The notes under the pieces are model-generated. The model did not search any database and had not been told where the DNA came from. It saw only the letters and a program-made list of their open reading frames with translations. This document shows positions 43,547 to 51,805 of a stretch of 60,810 nt of DNA, piece after piece (the stretch's first letter is position 1; each line of letters begins with the position of its first letter). The translations under genes and the position numbers were made by a program. Source of the DNA: Umezawaea endophytica (lineage in GTDB: Bacteria; Actinomycetota; Actinomycetes; Mycobacteriales; Pseudonocardiaceae); the NCBI RefSeq assembly GCF_025061645.1, contig NZ_JANYMP010000036.1, forward strand, positions 28,447 to 89,256, read 5' to 3'.

Positions 43547-44250
43547 CCGAACAACTCGGCATCAGCCAGTCGACCTGCTCCCACCACGTCCGCAAACTCG
43601 CCGAGGTCGGCTTCGTCAGCCTGCGCAAGCAGGGCACCACCACGCTCGTCAGCGTCAACCCGTCCTGCTGCACCGGCCTGCCGCACGCCGCCGACGTTGT
43701 CATGGGCATGCTCGCGCCCGCGCCGTGCTGTCCCACCGACATCCCGAACGACGTCGCGATTCGTGAACTTCGGCCCGAGGACTGGACGGCCGTGCGGCGC
43801 GTCTACGCCGAAGGGATCGCCACGGGTGACGCCACCTTCGAGACCGAGACGCCCGGCCGTGCCACCCTGGAGGCGAAGTGGCTGCCGGATCACCGCTGGG
43901 TCGCCGAAGTCGACGGGCAGGTCGCGGGCTGGGCCGCCTCGACCGCGGTGTCGGCCCGTGACTGCTACGCCGGAGTAGCCGAGACGTCGGTCTACGTCGG
44001 CGCCGACTTCCGCGGCCGAGGTGTCGGCAAAGCGTTGCTGCGCAAGCAAGTCACCGCCGCCGACGCGGCCGGCCTGTGGACCTTGCAGACGTCGATCTTC
44101 CCCGAGAACCGCGCCAGCCTCGCCCTGCACCACAGCGCCGGTTATCGCACCCTCGGCGTCCGTGACCGCATCGCCCAGCACCACGGCCGCTGGCGCGACA
44201 CCGTGTTCCTCGAACGTCGCCGCCAAGTTGATCCAACGCCCTCGGTGTGA
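43495..44250 (+). pseudogene. ArsR helix-turn-helix fused to GNAT acetyltransferase (ArsN-like), 5' truncated
   Basis: The frame begins LLHAVAVASKPVTVGELTEQ, LGISQSTCSHHVRKLAEVGF, the ArsR winged helix lacking its first helices and start codon. SCCTG and APCCPTD cysteine pairs link it to a GNAT domain: IRELRPEDWTAVRRVYAEGI, TFETETP, ETSVYVGADFRGRGVGKALL (acetyl-CoA loop), FPENRASLALHHSAGYRTLG. The GNAT part resembles PAT/ArsN1, which acetylates phosphinothricin or arsinothricin. The left break is the deletion joining it to ACR3. A shorter protein from GTG codons after 43530 could still yield the intact acetyltransferase. Confidence 0.75.
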
Positions 44251-44340
44251 TGGACGTGCGGCCGCGATCCCCGCGTCGGATCGGTATCTTGCCCTCGGCG
44301 GTGACGCCCAAGGTCCTCCACATCGAGCGTGGGGACGGAG

Positions 44341-45234
44341 TCAAGCTCGTGGTTCGGTGGTGGCGTTAGAGGTGGTCGCCAGGTAGTCGAGCAGGGTGTG
44401 CACGAACCATTCGGGCGCTTCCTCGGCGACGAAGTGGCCGGTGGGGGCGACGAGGCCGGTGAGGTCGTTGGCGTGCGGCCGAAGGGCTTCCGTGGTGTGC
44501 TCCGCGACGGAGTCCCGGCCGCCGATCGACAGGATCGGCGTGGTCAAGCGGCCCGTGGCGAGGGCGGCCTGGTTCTCCTGGCCGTCGTCGAGCAGGGTGC
44601 GGTAGTGCTCGAAACCGCCGCGAAGTCGATCACGGCCGTCGTAGGCCTTGGCGTAGTAGGCGATGTCTTCGTCGCTGAACGTCGACGGCGTGCTCCTGGC
44701 GTCGAACGCGGACCGGAAGAACTCGACCTGGTGGCCGTCGAACAGCATCTCCGGGATGGCGGGGGCCATGAAGAACCCGAAGTGCCACGAGCCGCCGGTG
44801 ACGACGTTCATCGCCTCCTCCAGATCGATCCCCGGCAGGAACGAGTCGAGCAACACCACCGCGGCGACGTTGTCGGGCCTGTGCAGCGCCCAGGCGAACG
44901 CGACCATGCTGCCGATGTCGTGGCCCACGACGACCACCGGGCCGGACAGGTCGAGAGCGGTGAGCAGGCCGCGCATGTCGTCGGCCTGGTTGGATTTGGC
45001 GTAGCCGTCGACGGGGCGTTCGCTGCCCCCGGTGCCACGCAGGTCGGGGACCACGAGCGTGTGGTGCTCGGCCAGTGCGGGCACGACCTTCGCCCACGCC
45101 CGCCCTGTCTGGGGCCAGCCGTGCAGCAGAACCATCAACGGTCCTCGTCCGCCCACAGCCGCGGACAGCCTGACGCCGTTCACGTCGGCAGTGCGGATGT
45201 CGAAGCCGGCGGGCGGCCAGGAGTGGTCGGGCAC
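44341..45234 (-). CDS. Alpha/beta hydrolase, epoxide-hydrolase/dehalogenase-like
   Basis: 297 residues. The oxyanion motif is HGWPQ (38-42). The nucleophile elbow GHDIGS carries Asp106 rather than Ser, which marks the epoxide hydrolase/haloalkane dehalogenase branch. The distal His is in PTGHFVAEEAPEWF and an acid lies in ILSIGGRDSV. A cap domain occupies about 130-215. GTG 45234 is chosen because GAGGAG lies 7 nt upstream; the longer frame adds an unsupported N-terminus. It is convergent with the arsenic genes. The product of Asp-type attack would be a diol or alcohol; the substrate is unknown. Confidence 0.9.
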   Translation of the reverse strand: MPDHSWPPAGFDIRTADVNGVRLSAAVGGRGPLMVLLHGWPQTGRAWAKVVPALAEHHTLVVPDLRGTGGSERPVDGYAKSNQADDMRGLLTALDLSGPVVVVGHDIGSMVAFAWALHRPDNVAAVVLLDSFLPGIDLEEAMNVVTGGSWHFGFFMAPAIPEMLFDGHQVEFFRSAFDARSTPSTFSDEDIAYYAKAYDGRDRLRGGFEHYRTLLDDGQENQAALATGRLTTPILSIGGRDSVAEHTTEALRPHANDLTGLVAPTGHFVAEEAPEWFVHTLLDYLATTSNATTEPRA

Positions 45235-45394
45235 GGTGTTCTCCTCGTGGTCGGGGACATTTTCTGGGTTGTTCTGTCCAGAATCATAGGGTGAAGTTAT
45301 GGACAGGACAACCCACTTTTCACCGATGTCGAGATCCACGTGCTTGCGTCGACTTTTCGACGGTCGGTGGAAGGTTCCCGGGTGGCTCAACCGG

Positions 45395-45760
45395 TCAGGC
45401 GGCACGACGGGAGCGGGCCAGGACCAACCCTCCGAGCACCACCGCGACTAGCCCGACCACCACGGCGGCGAAGCCTCCGACGATGCCGTAGCCGGTACCT
45501 GGCCCGCCTTCGGCGGCTACCACGACCAACCCGCCGACGACCGCACCCACCAGACCGGCCGTCAAGGCCACGACACCACCCCGCCTCCCGGATCCGGTGC
45601 CGGTTCGGCCAGCAGAGCGGGCCAGGGCCAGCCCGCCGACGACCACTCCGGCCAACCCCAGCAGCGCGCCCACCAAGGACCAGAGGCGTCCGGACGTCAA
45701 GGTGTAGGCGCTCGTGGTCGGTTGGACCAAGGTTTGCAGGACCGTCGACGCGGTGGACAT
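45395..45760 (-). CDS. Small membrane protein (DUF6223-like)
   Basis: 121 residues with four hydrophobic segments rich in Gly, Val and Ala (LWSLVGALLGLAGVVVGGLA; VVALTAGLVGAVVGGLVVVA; VGGFAAVVVGLVAVVLGGLV). Short proteins of this composition, which I associate with DUF6223, are often found beside two-component systems, as here. ATG 45760 is preceded by AAGGAG. It is divergent from the histidine kinase at 45977, so both may be controlled from the 216-bp gap. Function unknown. Confidence 0.75.
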   Translation of the reverse strand: MSTASTVLQTLVQPTTSAYTLTSGRLWSLVGALLGLAGVVVGGLALARSAGRTGTGSGRRGGVVALTAGLVGAVVGGLVVVAAEGGPGTGYGIVGGFAAVVVGLVAVVLGGLVLARSRRAA

Positions 45761-45976
45761 GAGGTGCTCCTTCTCTTGGTGCGACTGGACTTCGCCGATC
45801 ATGTCGGCCGATGCGCCGTCGGTCGTCGTGCCGGCGTGGGCACTTCGCGCTGCCGCCGCTGCCGCAGCCGACTACAGCGAACGTCGTAGGGACTACAGAA
45901 GTACCGCGTGCGCGGTAGTCGAACGGTCATCCGCGCGTGGGAGTCGTCCTCGCTGACTTCTCATTACTGTGCAGGC

Positions 45977-47095
45977 ATGAGCAGGGTGCGGATCCGTGTC
46001 GGGGACTGGGTGATCGCCGTCGGTGTCGCGGCGGCCCTGCTGTTCGCTGGGCTGTCCGGACCACACGTCTCCACGGTCCTCGACCCGCTGGGCTACGCGT
46101 TGTTGGCCGCGGGAGGCCTGGCGTTGGTCGCACGTCGGAGGGTGCCGGTCGTCGTGCTGGGGGTGACCGGGCTGTGCGCGTTGGGATATCAGGCGATCGG
46201 GTTCGACGTTCCCTTTGTCGCGTACCTGTTCGCGGTGTACGCCGTGGTGCGCGCGGGTCATCGTGTTGTCGCGGTGGTGGGGTCGGTGGTCCTGTTGGTC
46301 GCCGTGCCGCTCGCGATCCTGGTCTCCCCGCACGACTGGCCGGTGGGGGAGGCGGTCACGCAGGCGCGGGACGTCCTCCAGATCGCGTGGTTGATCGCGG
46401 CCGGTGCGGCGGGTGAGGCGTTGCGGCAGGCCGAGCGGCGTGCTGAGGAGGCCGAGCGCACCCGTGAGGAAACCGCCCGGCGGCGCGCCGATGAGGAGCG
46501 GCTGCACATCGCGCGGGAGTTGCACGATTCGCTGACCCACCAGATCTCCGTGATCAAGGTGCAGTCCGAGGTGGCCGTGCACCTGGCCCTCAAGCGAGGG
46601 GAGGAGGTGCCGGAGTCGCTGTTGGCGATCCGGGAGGCCGGTCGGGAGGCGGCGCGGGAGCTGCGCGCGACCCTGGAGGCGTTGCGCGATGACGACAAGA
46701 CCCCGCCGCACGGGCTCGACCACATCCCGGACCTGGTGCAGCGAGCCCGGACCTCCGGCCTGGACGCGACGTTGACGATCGAGGGGGAACGCGACGACAT
46801 GCCTGCCGCGGTGGACCGGACCGCGTACCGGATCGTGCAGGAGTCGCTGACCAACATCACCCGCCACGCCGGAGCCGCCACCGCGTCGGTCCGGATCGAC
46901 TACCGGCCCGACGTCCTCGCAATTCGGGTCGACGACGACGGCACGGCCACGCCGGACACCGTGACGGTGCCCGGCGTCGGGTTGTCGGGGATGCGCGAAC
47001 GGGTCACCGCCCTCGGTGGACACCTGCGCGCGGAACCCCGCGGCGGGGGTGGGTTCACGGTTCATGCGGAACTCCCCGTGGACCGGTCGTCGTGA
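45977..47095 (+). CDS. Sensor histidine kinase, NarL-partner type (HisKA_3)
   Basis: 372 residues. Four to five N-terminal membrane helices (about 10-120) without a large extracellular domain point to a membrane or cell-envelope signal. A coiled linker (RQAERRAEEAERTREETARR) leads to the HisKA_3 box RLHIARELHDSLTHQISVIK with phospho-acceptor His183. The HATPase_c domain has YRIVQESLTNITRHAGA (N box) and GVGLSGMRERV (G box). ATG 45977 is the first good start. Its stop overlaps the regulator start (GTGA). Confidence 0.9.
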   Translation: MSRVRIRVGDWVIAVGVAAALLFAGLSGPHVSTVLDPLGYALLAAGGLALVARRRVPVVVLGVTGLCALGYQAIGFDVPFVAYLFAVYAVVRAGHRVVAVVGSVVLLVAVPLAILVSPHDWPVGEAVTQARDVLQIAWLIAAGAAGEALRQAERRAEEAERTREETARRRADEERLHIARELHDSLTHQISVIKVQSEVAVHLALKRGEEVPESLLAIREAGREAARELRATLEALRDDDKTPPHGLDHIPDLVQRARTSGLDATLTIEGERDDMPAAVDRTAYRIVQESLTNITRHAGAATASVRIDYRPDVLAIRVDDDGTATPDTVTVPGVGLSGMRERVTALGGHLRAEPRGGGGFTVHAELPVDRSS

Positions 47096-47754
47096 TTCGC
47101 GTCCTGCTGGTCGACGACCAGCCGTTGCTGCGCAGCGGTTTCCGGGCGTTGCTCGATGTGGAGGACGACATCGAGGTGGTCGCCGAAGCCGGTGACGGGG
47201 AGCAGGGTTTGGCCTTGGCCAAGGAACATCTGCCCGACATCGCGTTCCTCGACATCCGGATGCCCGTCATGGACGGGATCGAGGCGACCCGGCGCATCGC
47301 CGCGGACCCGGCCCTGGCCGGGGTGCGCGTGGTCATCCTGACCAACTACGGCTTGGACGAGTACGTGCTTGAAGCGCTGCGCGCTGGTGCGGCCGGGTTC
47401 CTCGTCAAGGACATCGTGCCGGAGGACTTCCTGCACGCGGTTCGCGTCGCCGCGCGCGGCGACGCGCTGCTGGCACCGTCGATCACCCGCAAGCTGATCA
47501 GCCGGTACGTGGCGCAACCGCCGGACACCGCCGTTGGCACGGAGTTGGCGGAATTGACCAACCGTGAACGTGAGGCTGTGGTGCTGGTCGCGCAGGGCTT
47601 GTCCAACGACCAGATCGCCGCCTGCATGGTGATCAGCCCGTTGACCGCCAAGACCCACGTCAACCGGGCCATGACGAAGCTCCACGCGCGTGACCGCGCT
47701 CAACTCGTGGTGTTCGCCTACGAATCCGGCCTCGTGAACGCACGCAAGTCCTGA
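47092..47754 (+). CDS. LuxR/NarL-family response regulator
   Basis: 220 residues. The receiver domain has acidic pair Asp8-Asp9, phospho-acceptor Asp54 in AFLDIRMPVMDG, and Lys in GFLVKDIVPEDF. The LuxR helix-turn-helix is LTNREREAVVLVAQGLSNDQ, IAACMVISPLTAKTHVNRAM. It is translationally coupled to the kinase. Its likely targets include the DUF6223-like gene on the other side of the kinase promoter. It converges on the permease remnant, overlapping it by 37 nt. Confidence 0.95.
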   Translation: MIRVLLVDDQPLLRSGFRALLDVEDDIEVVAEAGDGEQGLALAKEHLPDIAFLDIRMPVMDGIEATRRIAADPALAGVRVVILTNYGLDEYVLEALRAGAAGFLVKDIVPEDFLHAVRVAARGDALLAPSITRKLISRYVAQPPDTAVGTELAELTNREREAVVLVAQGLSNDQIAACMVISPLTAKTHVNRAMTKLHARDRAQLVVFAYESGLVNARKS

Positions 47755-48029
47755 CCTCGCCGTACCAGCCAGAGCAGAGCACCCGCGGCTAGGACGAGGC
47801 AGTCGAGCAGGCCTGTCGCAGGCACGATCCTTGGTGGGCGGCCCTCGTCGGCGCGCAGTGTCCACGCGGAGGCGTTGGCTATCGCGTAGTAGACCAACAC
47901 CGCGAAGGAGGAGAACCCGATGGCTCCGCGCAGATCCACCACGGCAGCGAGCACCGCGACGGTGCCACCGACGGTGGCCTCGGCGTGGTGGGGCACGTGG
48001 TGGCGGGGGTGGACCGCGGTGAACGCCAC
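47718..48029 (-). pseudogene. C-terminal remnant of an APC-family permease
   Basis: 103 residues beginning VAFTAVHPRHHVPHHAEATV, then AIGFSSFAVLVYYAIANASA WTLRADEGRPPRIVP and GLLDCLVLAAGALLWLVRRG. The string IGFSSFAVLVYYAIANASAWTL is typical of helices 9-10 of amino-acid/polyamine permeases. About 350 N-terminal residues are missing. The left part has been replaced by the end of the TetR gene at 48063. Translation could start at GTG 48029, but the product could not transport. Confidence 0.7.
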
Positions 48030-48062
48030 GGTCGCTGGGTTGTCGCGAAGCGGATGCCGCGC

Positions 48063-48785
48063 TCATGGTTGAGTTTGCAGGATTCGGTCCAAGTGGTAGT
48101 CCAGAGTGCGCCGCACGTCTGCTCGAGTGCGGCGCTGGTGCAGCAGGTCAAGGCCGAGCCCGGTGACCCCGGCGACGAGCAGGTCGGCCTCACGGGCCGC
48201 GTCGATCGAGCGTCGGGTCCCGGCCGCCGAGATCAGGGCCGTGACCATGTCTTCCAAAGGACTCTCGTCGTGCAGGAAGACCGATGCCAGCGCGGGATCG
48301 GTCAGGCTCCGCGTGTAGTAGGCGGTCATCACCCGCAGGCTGGTGCGGCGCTGATCGTCGAGCGGGAGCAGTTCCTCGAGCGTGGCACGCAGCAGCACCC
48401 TGGGATTTGACGCGTCGCGCAGTGCGGCGATCCGGTCTCGAGCCCGACGCTCGTTGTCGCGGTGCAGCAACCGCAGCGCGATGACCAGCAGGTCGTGCTT
48501 GCCCTTGAAGTGGTACTGCACCACCCGCGCCGACACGCCCGCCTCGACGGCGATCTCCCGGACGGTGGCCATGTCCAGGCCGCGCTCGGCGGCGATGCGC
48601 CAGACCGCCTCGACGATCAGGCGCTGACGCGCGGTCGGCTCGTCGACGACTACCGAGACCGGCGGGTTCTTGCGCGATCGGTACGCCCGAGCCTGGCAGG
48701 CGCGGGAGCAGTAGACCGGGCGACGGCCGCGCGAAGCAGGCCGCACCGGGCCACGGCAGACGCGGCAGCTCGTTTCGTCACGCAC
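48063..48785 (-). CDS. TetR-family regulator with N-terminal cysteine cluster
   Basis: 240 residues. An N-terminal extension carries CRVCRGPVRPASRGRRPVYC followed by SRACQAR: C-x2-C...C-x3-C, a small zinc-finger-like unit. A TetR helix-turn-helix follows (LDMATVREIAVEAGVSARVV, QYHFKGKHDLLVIALRLL), then a helical ligand domain. GTG 48785 is used: the longer frame to 48923 would overlap the palindrome at 48804 and the divergent gene. The palindrome directly upstream is the likely autoregulatory operator, shared with the small membrane protein at 48896. Confidence 0.85.
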   Translation of the reverse strand: MRDETSCRVCRGPVRPASRGRRPVYCSRACQARAYRSRKNPPVSVVVDEPTARQRLIVEAVWRIAAERGLDMATVREIAVEAGVSARVVQYHFKGKHDLLVIALRLLHRDNERRARDRIAALRDASNPRVLLRATLEELLPLDDQRRTSLRVMTAYYTRSLTDPALASVFLHDESPLEDMVTALISAAGTRRSIDAAREADLLVAGVTGLGLDLLHQRRTRADVRRTLDYHLDRILQTQP

Positions 48786-48803
48786 GTCCTCACGATACTT
48801 GAC

Positions 48804-48825
48804 GTCAATACCGTGACGTATTGAC
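48804..48825. promoter_or_regulatory. Palindromic operator upstream of the TetR gene
   Basis: GTCAATAC-N6-GTATTGAC, 8-bp perfect arms, 18 bp before the TetR start and 70 bp before the divergent small membrane protein. The length fits a TetR dimer site. Confidence 0.7.
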
Positions 48826-48895
48826 TCATTGTGCCTTGATATAGCCAATAACAAGTGATGGAGTTGATACGTTCGTATCCCAATGGAGGTGGCTC

Positions 48896-49135
48896 GTGGA
48901 CGACGGCTGGCACCGGCTGGCAATGCTTCTCACGCTGATGGTGGGAGTCTGGGAAGGGCCGATCGCCATCATCTTTCGGGCCTTCACCGACAAGGGCCCG
49001 AACGCGCTCGTGGCGGCCAACTACCTCCCCGCACCGTGGTGCTACGCCACCGCCGTAGCTGCGGGAGCCGTCGCCTTCGCGGTGATCGCCGTCCTGGAGA
49101 CCTCACGCAAGCACGCCATGAAGGAAACCACGTAG
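48896..49135 (+). CDS. Small two-helix membrane protein
   Basis: 79 residues. GTG 48896 has GGAGG 6 nt upstream. Two hydrophobic segments (LAMLLTLMVGVWEGPIAIIF and YATAVAAGAVAFAVIAVLET) flank a short loop; the C-terminus is basic. No family recognised. It is divergent from the TetR regulator with the palindrome between them, so it is probably the repressed target. Confidence 0.6.
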   Translation: MDDGWHRLAMLLTLMVGVWEGPIAIIFRAFTDKGPNALVAANYLPAPWCYATAVAAGAVAFAVIAVLETSRKHAMKETT

Positions 49136-49462
49136 GTGAGCAGTCCGGAGCTGTTCGGCTGACGGCGTGAGTCCGGTCGACACGAACGTTGCGGGAGGGC
49201 GTCGTCACGCCGGAGGGCTAAGAACATCTGCTGGCCGTGGCCCGAGAGGTGATGTCAGTTGGACGGGCATCGGCAGGGCAGGAGGGGCCGCCCGCGGACA
49301 TCCGCGAAGCGGTGCACCATCTCGGACAAACATGGCCCATCGCAGCACGCGCCGCACCGGCCAATCGACCGCCGCTCACAGTCGAGCTGAAGGTGTCCGA
49401 CCGCCGACCTGATGCAGCGGCCAGCGCGGAGCCCGCGATGGCGGCGATCTGATCCGGTCGAC
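49136..49462. other. Short gap with no confident gene
   Basis: A plus frame at 49237-49452 (LGQTWPIAARAAPANRPPLT) has no domain. The stretch could be a decayed 5' end of the small frame that follows. Confidence 0.4.
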
Positions 49463-49615
49463 GTGCTGCGCACCGAGGTCGATCTGCTTGTGCGGCTGCT
49501 CGACACGTTCACCGACGGCCCGATGGCCGAGGCGTGGCATGATCACCGGGAGACCATCACCGGATACGAAGCGTTGATGCGATCAGATCACCGCGACAGG
49601 GATTCGACGTCGTGA
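49463..49615 (+). CDS. Possible small protein coupled to the MFS gene
   Basis: 50 residues from GTG 49463 (an ATG at 49412 is also in frame): VLRTEVDLLVRLLDTFTDGP, MAEAWHDHRETITGYEALMR. It reads like an amphipathic helix hairpin, and its TGA overlaps the MFS GTG (GTGA). No ribosome binding site is clear and no family is recognised; it may be the end of a larger lost gene. Confidence 0.4.
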   Translation: MLRTEVDLLVRLLDTFTDGPMAEAWHDHRETITGYEALMRSDHRDRDSTS

Positions 49616-50781
49616 CTATTGCCGACAACCGCGCTCCGACCTGGTGGAGCCTGACGCCCTTGGTGTTCGGCGCGTTCGTCGTCGCCGCTGAAGGCACCAT
49701 CCTCACCGGCGTCCTGCCTCAGCTCAGCCGCGACCTGCACGCCGATCCTGCCGCCGTGGGCGCGGGTCTGGCGCTCTACCCGCTGGTCTACGTGTTCGGC
49801 GCGCCGACCCTCGCCGTTCTGGCCGGAGGACGGTCCCAACGGCTGATCTGCGCGCTCGGCCTCGTCACGTTCGCGCTGGGCAACCTGATCGCCGCCAGCG
49901 CTGGCACGCTTGCGATCCTCATGGTCGGCAGATTGGTCGCCGCCCTGGGGGCTTGCGCCTACATCCCCAACGCCGGCGCTCGCGCGCTCAGCCTGGGCGC
50001 GGATCGCCGTGGCCGGGTTCTGTCGATCGTGGCGTCGGGGTTCACCGCCGCCACCCTGGTCGGCGCGCCGGTGGGCATCTACCTCGCCTCGCTGTCGAGT
50101 TGGCGCTACGTCCTGGTCCTGATAGCGGCCGGAGCACTCGCCGTCGTGATCGCCCAGTGGTTCAGCCGACTCCGCGACAACCCGGTCAGCACCATGAGCA
50201 TGCGCGAGTGGCTCGCGTTCGTCACCCAACGGCGAATGCTGGCGATCCTGCTGCTCACGTTCACGGTCGTGCTGGGCGAGTTCGTCGTCTACGCCTACAT
50301 CTCCCTGGTCGCCCAGCACAACGTCCACGCCACACCCGCTCAGACCGCCACCGTCGTCCTGGTCTTCGGCATCGGCTCCACCACCGGCACCCTGCTCGGC
50401 GGATTCCTGGTCGACCGCTACGGCTGGCACCGCGTGCTGTGGACAGCCCTGACCGTCATCGCGACCGTCCTGCTGCTGCTTCCGTTCGCCACCCATCCCA
50501 TCGCCTTCGGCGCGGCCCTGGTCGTGTGGGGCCTGTTCGGCTGGATGCTCACCCCGGCCCAGACCAACCGCCTCCTGCACGCCTACCCCGACAACGGAGC
50601 CGTCCTGATCACCCTCAACGCCTCGGCCGTCCAACTCGGCGTCGCCACCGGCGGCCTCGCCGGAGCCGCCGTGACGAGCACTCTCGGCCCAGCCGCGCTC
50701 GCCACCACCGGAGCGGTGATCGTCTGGATCGCCCTTGCCGCTGCGGCACTGACCCGCTCAACCAGACAACCGAACTCCTGA
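49612..50781 (+). CDS. MFS transporter (DHA1, arabinose-efflux-like)
   Basis: 389 residues with 12 hydrophobic helices. APTLAVLAGGRSQRLI occupies the loop 2-3 motif A position, and LVGRLVAALGACAYIPNAGA is TM4. GFTAATLVGAPVGIYLASLS matches motif C of drug/H+ antiporters. GTG 49612 overlaps the preceding small frame. It probably exports a small molecule or drug; no regulator is directly adjacent, the nearest being the TetR gene at 48063. Confidence 0.9.
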   Translation: MTIADNRAPTWWSLTPLVFGAFVVAAEGTILTGVLPQLSRDLHADPAAVGAGLALYPLVYVFGAPTLAVLAGGRSQRLICALGLVTFALGNLIAASAGTLAILMVGRLVAALGACAYIPNAGARALSLGADRRGRVLSIVASGFTAATLVGAPVGIYLASLSSWRYVLVLIAAGALAVVIAQWFSRLRDNPVSTMSMREWLAFVTQRRMLAILLLTFTVVLGEFVVYAYISLVAQHNVHATPAQTATVVLVFGIGSTTGTLLGGFLVDRYGWHRVLWTALTVIATVLLLLPFATHPIAFGAALVVWGLFGWMLTPAQTNRLLHAYPDNGAVLITLNASAVQLGVATGGLAGAAVTSTLGPAALATTGAVIVWIALAAAALTRSTRQPNS

Positions 50782-50836
50782 CTCAACTCGGTCGGAACGT
50801 CGGCGACCTCATTTCCCATCAGGCGACCAAAAGGAG

Positions 50837-51031
50837 ATGAAACCCTGTAGAGGCAACACTTTTGACGAGATCGACGCGAACTCCACGGCGGATACCGTGC
50901 CGGAGAACGGAATCGTGGTAGCCACCTTCCAGGACAGCGCGTCGCATCCGGTGCTGGAGGCTCGTTGTGCGGAGGCGTTCTCAGGGGGGGATCTGGATTC
51001 CGACTCGGTGGCGCAGGTAGTCGTCGGATGA
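50837..51031 (+). CDS. Doubtful short frame
   Basis: 64 residues: MKPCRGNTFDEIDANSTADT, VPENGIVVATFQDSASHPVL. AAAAGGAG abuts the ATG with no spacing. The first 45 residues are protein-like, but the end overlaps the convergent gene at 50981. It may be the beginning of a gene lost by recombination. Confidence 0.3.
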   Translation: MKPCRGNTFDEIDANSTADTVPENGIVVATFQDSASHPVLEARCAEAFSGGDLDSDSVAQVVVG

Positions 51032-51679
51032 GGTGCGGGCGATCCGGATGGCCTGGGTCACCAGGTGGTGCATGTCATCGGGGTACCGCTCGGGATTCAG
51101 CGACAGGCCCGGCAGGATGCATCGACGCATGTCGAGGTCATCGACGGTGACGAAACGACGTAGCGCGGTGTGGCGGTACTGCTGCCGCAGATCCTTGAGG
51201 TCCTCGCGCTCGGTGTCATCGTCCGGTTCCGGTGTGCGGAAGCGGCGCCACTCGTAACTCAGACGTGCCTGTGTCCAGTACCAGGCACGGGCCGCGCCCG
51301 CGATGTCGGCTGGAACGTCGGCGTCCAGCAGGGCGATGAGGGCGCGTTGGACGCGGCGACGGCCGAACGCGATGATCGCGGGTTCGACGAGTTGCCGGGT
51401 GAGGCTGGGGTCCGGCTCGTGCACCATCGCGCGGACGAACGGCTCGAACCACGTCTCGGGCACGGGACCGGTATCCGCGTGGTCGGCAAGCGCTTTGCCC
51501 AGCCCTCTGCGGGTGTGATGGCGCCACGCCGAGCGGATGCTCTTGTCGTCTGTCGTCGGACTTGTGGTGCCGACCAGGTCGAGCAGGTCTCGGAGCAGAG
51601 CCTCGTAGGCGGCTGAACGATCGACCGTGGGCTGGGGCAACGGTTGGAAGAGCTGGGAGGCGTCGTCCTTCGATGTCAC
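50981..51679 (-). CDS. Hypothetical helical protein divergent from an NB-ARC ATPase
   Basis: 232 residues, no recognised domain. It is almost entirely helical with repeated Arg/Trp/Asp-rich segments (SAWRHHTRRGLGKALADHAD; WYWTQARLSYEWRRFRT; LPGLSLNPERYPDDMHHLVT), reminiscent of HEAT-like repeats. The codon bias is consistent with a real gene. Its start is 126 bp from the start of the NB-ARC/TPR protein, head to head, so the two may share regulation and function as sensor and partner. Confidence 0.7.
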   Translation of the reverse strand: MTSKDDASQLFQPLPQPTVDRSAAYEALLRDLLDLVGTTSPTTDDKSIRSAWRHHTRRGLGKALADHADTGPVPETWFEPFVRAMVHEPDPSLTRQLVEPAIIAFGRRRVQRALIALLDADVPADIAGAARAWYWTQARLSYEWRRFRTPEPDDDTEREDLKDLRQQYRHTALRRFVTVDDLDMRRCILPGLSLNPERYPDDMHHLVTQAIRIARTSSDDYLRHRVGIQIPP

Positions 51680-51805
51680 AAGCAGCAGGTTATTCGGTCA
51701 GGTGGCACGGGCTGATCGAGGAGGACGTGCTGGCACAAGGGCGGTTCGCGGCATGTGCGGACGTTAGATCTGGTGGCGCTCCACCGGTCGGTGCATGCTG
51801 GTTGC

